Part shown: piece by piece, positions 62,402 to 64,000 of the stretch
Layout: every line of letters starts with the position of its first letter
Position numbering within the stretch: position 1 is the stretch's first letter
Position numbers and translations under genes: made by a program
NCBI RefSeq assembly: GCF_009498455.1
Contig: NZ_CP045644.1
Span: 4,095,001 to 4,159,000, forward strand
Reading direction: 5' to 3'
DNA: 64,000 nt
From: Variovorax paradoxus
Lineage (GTDB): Bacteria > Pseudomonadota > Gammaproteobacteria > Burkholderiales > Burkholderiaceae_C
The notes under the pieces: model-generated
Database searches by the model: none
Seen by the model: the letters and a program-made list of their open reading frames with translations, nothing else
Told to the model about the DNA's origin: nothing

Positions 62402-62675
62402 GCACCCATTCCGGTTTGACCTGAGCACCCATTTCGGTTTGACCTGAGCACCCATTTCGGTTTGACCTGAGCACCCATTCCGGTTTGACCTGAGCACCCG
62501 TTCCGGTTTGACCTGAGCACCCGTTCCGGTTTGACCCGAGCACTCGTTCTGGTTTGACCTGAGCACCCATTCCGGTTTGACCTGAGCACCCGTTCCGGTT
62601 TGACCCGAGCACCCGTTCTGGTTTGACCTGAGCACTCATTCCAGTTCAACCCAAGAACCCGTTCCGATGGACATC
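62377..62675. repeat. Array of thirteen 23-bp tandem repeats at the IS21-type end
   Basis: Units begin at 62377 and recur every 23 bases (consensus GAGCACCCATTCCGG then TTTGACCT). The first eleven differ by only a few changes (T/C at 12, A/G at 9); the last two are degenerate. IS21-family ends carry multiple repeats bound by IstA, but usually only two or three. Because 23 is not a multiple of three, the array is open in several frames, giving spurious repetitive proteins. Confidence 0.85.
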
Positions 62676-62728
62676 GGCACCCGTCGATGTGCGGCGCGGC
62701 GGAGCCCTCACCCTCGCGGCGTTAGCTT

Positions 62729-63481
62729 TCAGGCCTCCTCAAGCCGCTTACGGCCTTGCAACTTCCGCATCGACTCGCCCTTCAGCTGAATGCGATGTGC
62801 CTGATGGACGACACGATCAAGCACGGCGTCGGCAATGGTTGGGTCTGGAAAAAAGGAATGCCATTTCTCAGTTGGATACTGCGAGGTAATGAGCAGCGAT
62901 CCCGTCCGCATACGGCGATCAACAACGTCCAGCAGGACCTGCGCGGCGGACGCCGACATCTCGCCGATCCCAAAATCGTCAAGGATGAGAAGGCTCGGCT
63001 TGCTGAGCGCGAGCTTCAGCTTCGGCAGCGAGCCGTCATGCACGGCCTCTCCGATGTCACCGTAGAGATCACTGGTCCGATAGAACGTGACTGGGATCTT
63101 CAGGCGACATGCTTGGTGCCCGAAGGCACAGGCGAGCCATGTTTTTCCGACTCCTGTGGGACCGACAACGATGAGATTTTGCTGTCGTCTGATCCACCCG
63201 CATGTGGACAAAGTAGATAGCAGTGATTTATCCAATCCCCTGGATGGCCGATTGTCGATTTCTTCGAATGCGGCCTTGTCCGGAAGTGCTGCGACCTGTA
63301 CAAGTCGGGACAGCTTGCGATTTTCTCTGCCGGATACTTCCGCTTCGACCAGCAGCGCCAGCCGTTCGTCGAAGGAGTGTTCTTGGAGCTTTGGTTGTTC
63401 GGTCTGTAGTTCATACGCCTGTGCCATGGTCGTCAATCTGAGTTCGCGCAAACGGGCGCAAGTCTGTTCGATCGTGCTCAT
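62729..63481 (-). CDS. istB: IS21-family helper ATPase IstB
   Basis: A 250-residue AAA+ ATPase related to DnaC. Walker A is GPTGVGKTWLACAFGHQA (about 107-124), Walker B is LLILDDFGIG (about 167-176), sensor ITSQYPTEKWHSFF follows, and the arginine finger region is ADAVLDRVVHQAHRI. It helps IstA choose target sites and assemble the strand-transfer complex. Start overlaps the istA stop by four bases. Confidence 0.95.
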   Translation of the reverse strand: MSTIEQTCARLRELRLTTMAQAYELQTEQPKLQEHSFDERLALLVEAEVSGRENRKLSRLVQVAALPDKAAFEEIDNRPSRGLDKSLLSTLSTCGWIRRQQNLIVVGPTGVGKTWLACAFGHQACRLKIPVTFYRTSDLYGDIGEAVHDGSLPKLKLALSKPSLLILDDFGIGEMSASAAQVLLDVVDRRMRTGSLLITSQYPTEKWHSFFPDPTIADAVLDRVVHQAHRIQLKGESMRKLQGRKRLEEA

Positions 63482-64000
63482 GATTCATCTCCGTAGTATT
63501 CGGGCCCGCGCACGTTGTCATGCGTAGGACGAGGCTTTGCTTCGGGTTCCTGCTGGGCACGCAGATCTGCCTCCTTCGTCAAGATGGAGGAAATGCTGCG
63601 CAATGATGTGATGTTGAGAGGAAGCGCATAGGCGCAGACCGCCTCGAACCGCGCTTCCCCATGTTCCGACGCAAGAGTACGCATACGCCGCGCGGCCTTG
63701 ATGCCGTTGGCCAGATCGCTGCGCTCTTGGACATGATGAATGATCATGTGCATGGCATGAGGACCGACGCCTTCCGCCCACTTCATCAGCGCGCGAGGCT
63801 CACCGTCAAGAACGCGCTGGTGGGCAATGGGCCGATGTTCCTGAACGGTGCTCGCATCGCCCGCATTCTTGAGAAGCGCGTGCAGTGCAACGCGGCGTGC
63901 TTTGAAGAAGATCTCGATCATCGAAGTCGTGATGCGCAAATCAACACGTTCGCGGGTGAGCGCGAACGGCACCGAATAAAAGCACTTCCGGTGCTCGACA
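63478..64000 (-). CDS. istA: IS21-family transposase IstA, C-terminal part
   Basis: The last 174 codons of the DDE transposase; the gene starts beyond the right edge. Visible are VEHRKCFYSVPFALTRERV and LRITTSMIEIFFKARRVALH, the beta-barrel domain after the catalytic core, then the helical C-terminal part (GDASTVQEHRPIAHQRVLDG, HHVQERSDLANGIKAARRM) that contacts IstB. The catalytic DDE residues are outside the window. Confidence 0.92.
   Translation of the reverse strand, partial: VEHRKCFYSVPFALTRERVDLRITTSMIEIFFKARRVALHALLKNAGDASTVQEHRPIAHQRVLDGEPRALMKWAEGVGPHAMHMIIHHVQERSDLANGIKAARRMRTLASEHGEARFEAVCAYALPLNITSLRSISSILTKEADLRAQQEPEAKPRPTHDNVRGPEYYGDES

Larger units (their letters stand above)
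62377..64000 (-). mobile_element. IS21-family insertion sequence (partial, right part outside the window)
   Basis: istA and istB are transcribed leftward with a 4-base overlap, and the istB-side end carries repeated binding-site-like units. The exact left end is uncertain: it may be at or a few tens of bases before 62377. The element lies 296 bases beyond the Trb terminator. Confidence 0.8.

Noticed and set aside
62032..62649. Repetitive protein rich in NRNGCSGQT repeats
   Set aside because: It is merely the translation of the 23-bp tandem repeats, which stay open in several frames; no ribosome site or folded domain is visible.
62377..62675. CRISPR array
   Set aside because: Repeats are directly contiguous with no unique spacers, the unit is 23 bp and cas genes are absent; position at an IS21 end explains it better.

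Overview
The window looks like accessory, mobile-element-rich DNA from a betaproteobacterium of the order Burkholderiales (Comamonadaceae- or Alcaligenaceae-like). The evidence is the GC-rich coding style, four Bug/TctC-type tricarboxylate receptors, an AAHS-family transporter, a Tn4371-type Trb conjugation operon and an intergenic stem-loop repeat of a kind I associate with Comamonadaceae. No rRNA, tRNA or CRISPR array is visible, and most genes are catabolic or regulatory.

Region 1 (1-10.7 kb): a truncated AAHS permease, two MarR regulators, a Bug receptor, and a divergent catabolic cluster. The leftward gene encodes an HpaB-like FADH2-dependent monooxygenase with its own terminator. The rightward operon encodes a DUF2848 protein, a cupin, an NMT1/THI5-like protein, an HpaC-like flavin reductase, a small conserved protein, an amidase and a DctP-like protein. 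Monooxygenase and reductase should form a two-component hydroxylase. The amidase suggests a nitrogen-containing (amide or N-heterocyclic) substrate, which I cannot identify. Both binding-protein homologues lack an export signal.

Region 2 (10.9-17.8 kb): a patchwork of a YjbR-like protein, a zinc-free alcohol dehydrogenase/quinone reductase, a divergent LysR-SDR pair, two glutathione transferases and two decayed genes (an isochorismatase-family hydrolase and an AraC regulator).

Region 3 (17.0-35.0 kb): an IclR-controlled CoA-thioester pathway. It contains a short citrate-synthase/citryl-CoA-lyase homologue, an SCP2-type thiolase, an SDR, a pair of acyl-CoA dehydrogenases, three enoyl-CoA hydratases, a class III CoA-transferase, two nitroreductases, a nitronate monooxygenase/FabK-type flavoenzyme, DUF2889, an M19 dipeptidase, an aldo/keto reductase, a type-B carboxylesterase and a Bug receptor. 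The palindrome CCACATTGTGG occurs upstream of the first gene and again upstream of the Bug gene, so one IclR regulon may cover both. The chemistry is side-chain or ring beta-oxidation of an unknown carboxylic acid.

Region 4 (35.0-47.9 kb): a frameshifted DUF2274 remnant, then a leftward lactonase-Bug-TctC-TctB-TctA operon divergent from an AcnA-type aconitase, a GntR regulator with two winged-helix domains and a leaderless amino-acid-type binding protein. This looks like uptake and breakdown of a tricarboxylate or its lactone. A Crp/Fnr regulator behind a 27-codon leader ORF and a tannase-family lipoprotein follow.

Region 5 (48.1-64.0 kb): the conjugation module of a Tn4371-family ICE (LysR-type traR, traG, a CopG-like gene, trbBCDEJ(K)LFGI, DUF2274) ending at a strong terminator, with a stem-loop repeat between trbC and trbD. 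The window ends in an IS21-family element (istB and partial istA, leftward) whose end carries about thirteen 23-bp tandem repeats. Integrase, relaxase and att sites were not found here.
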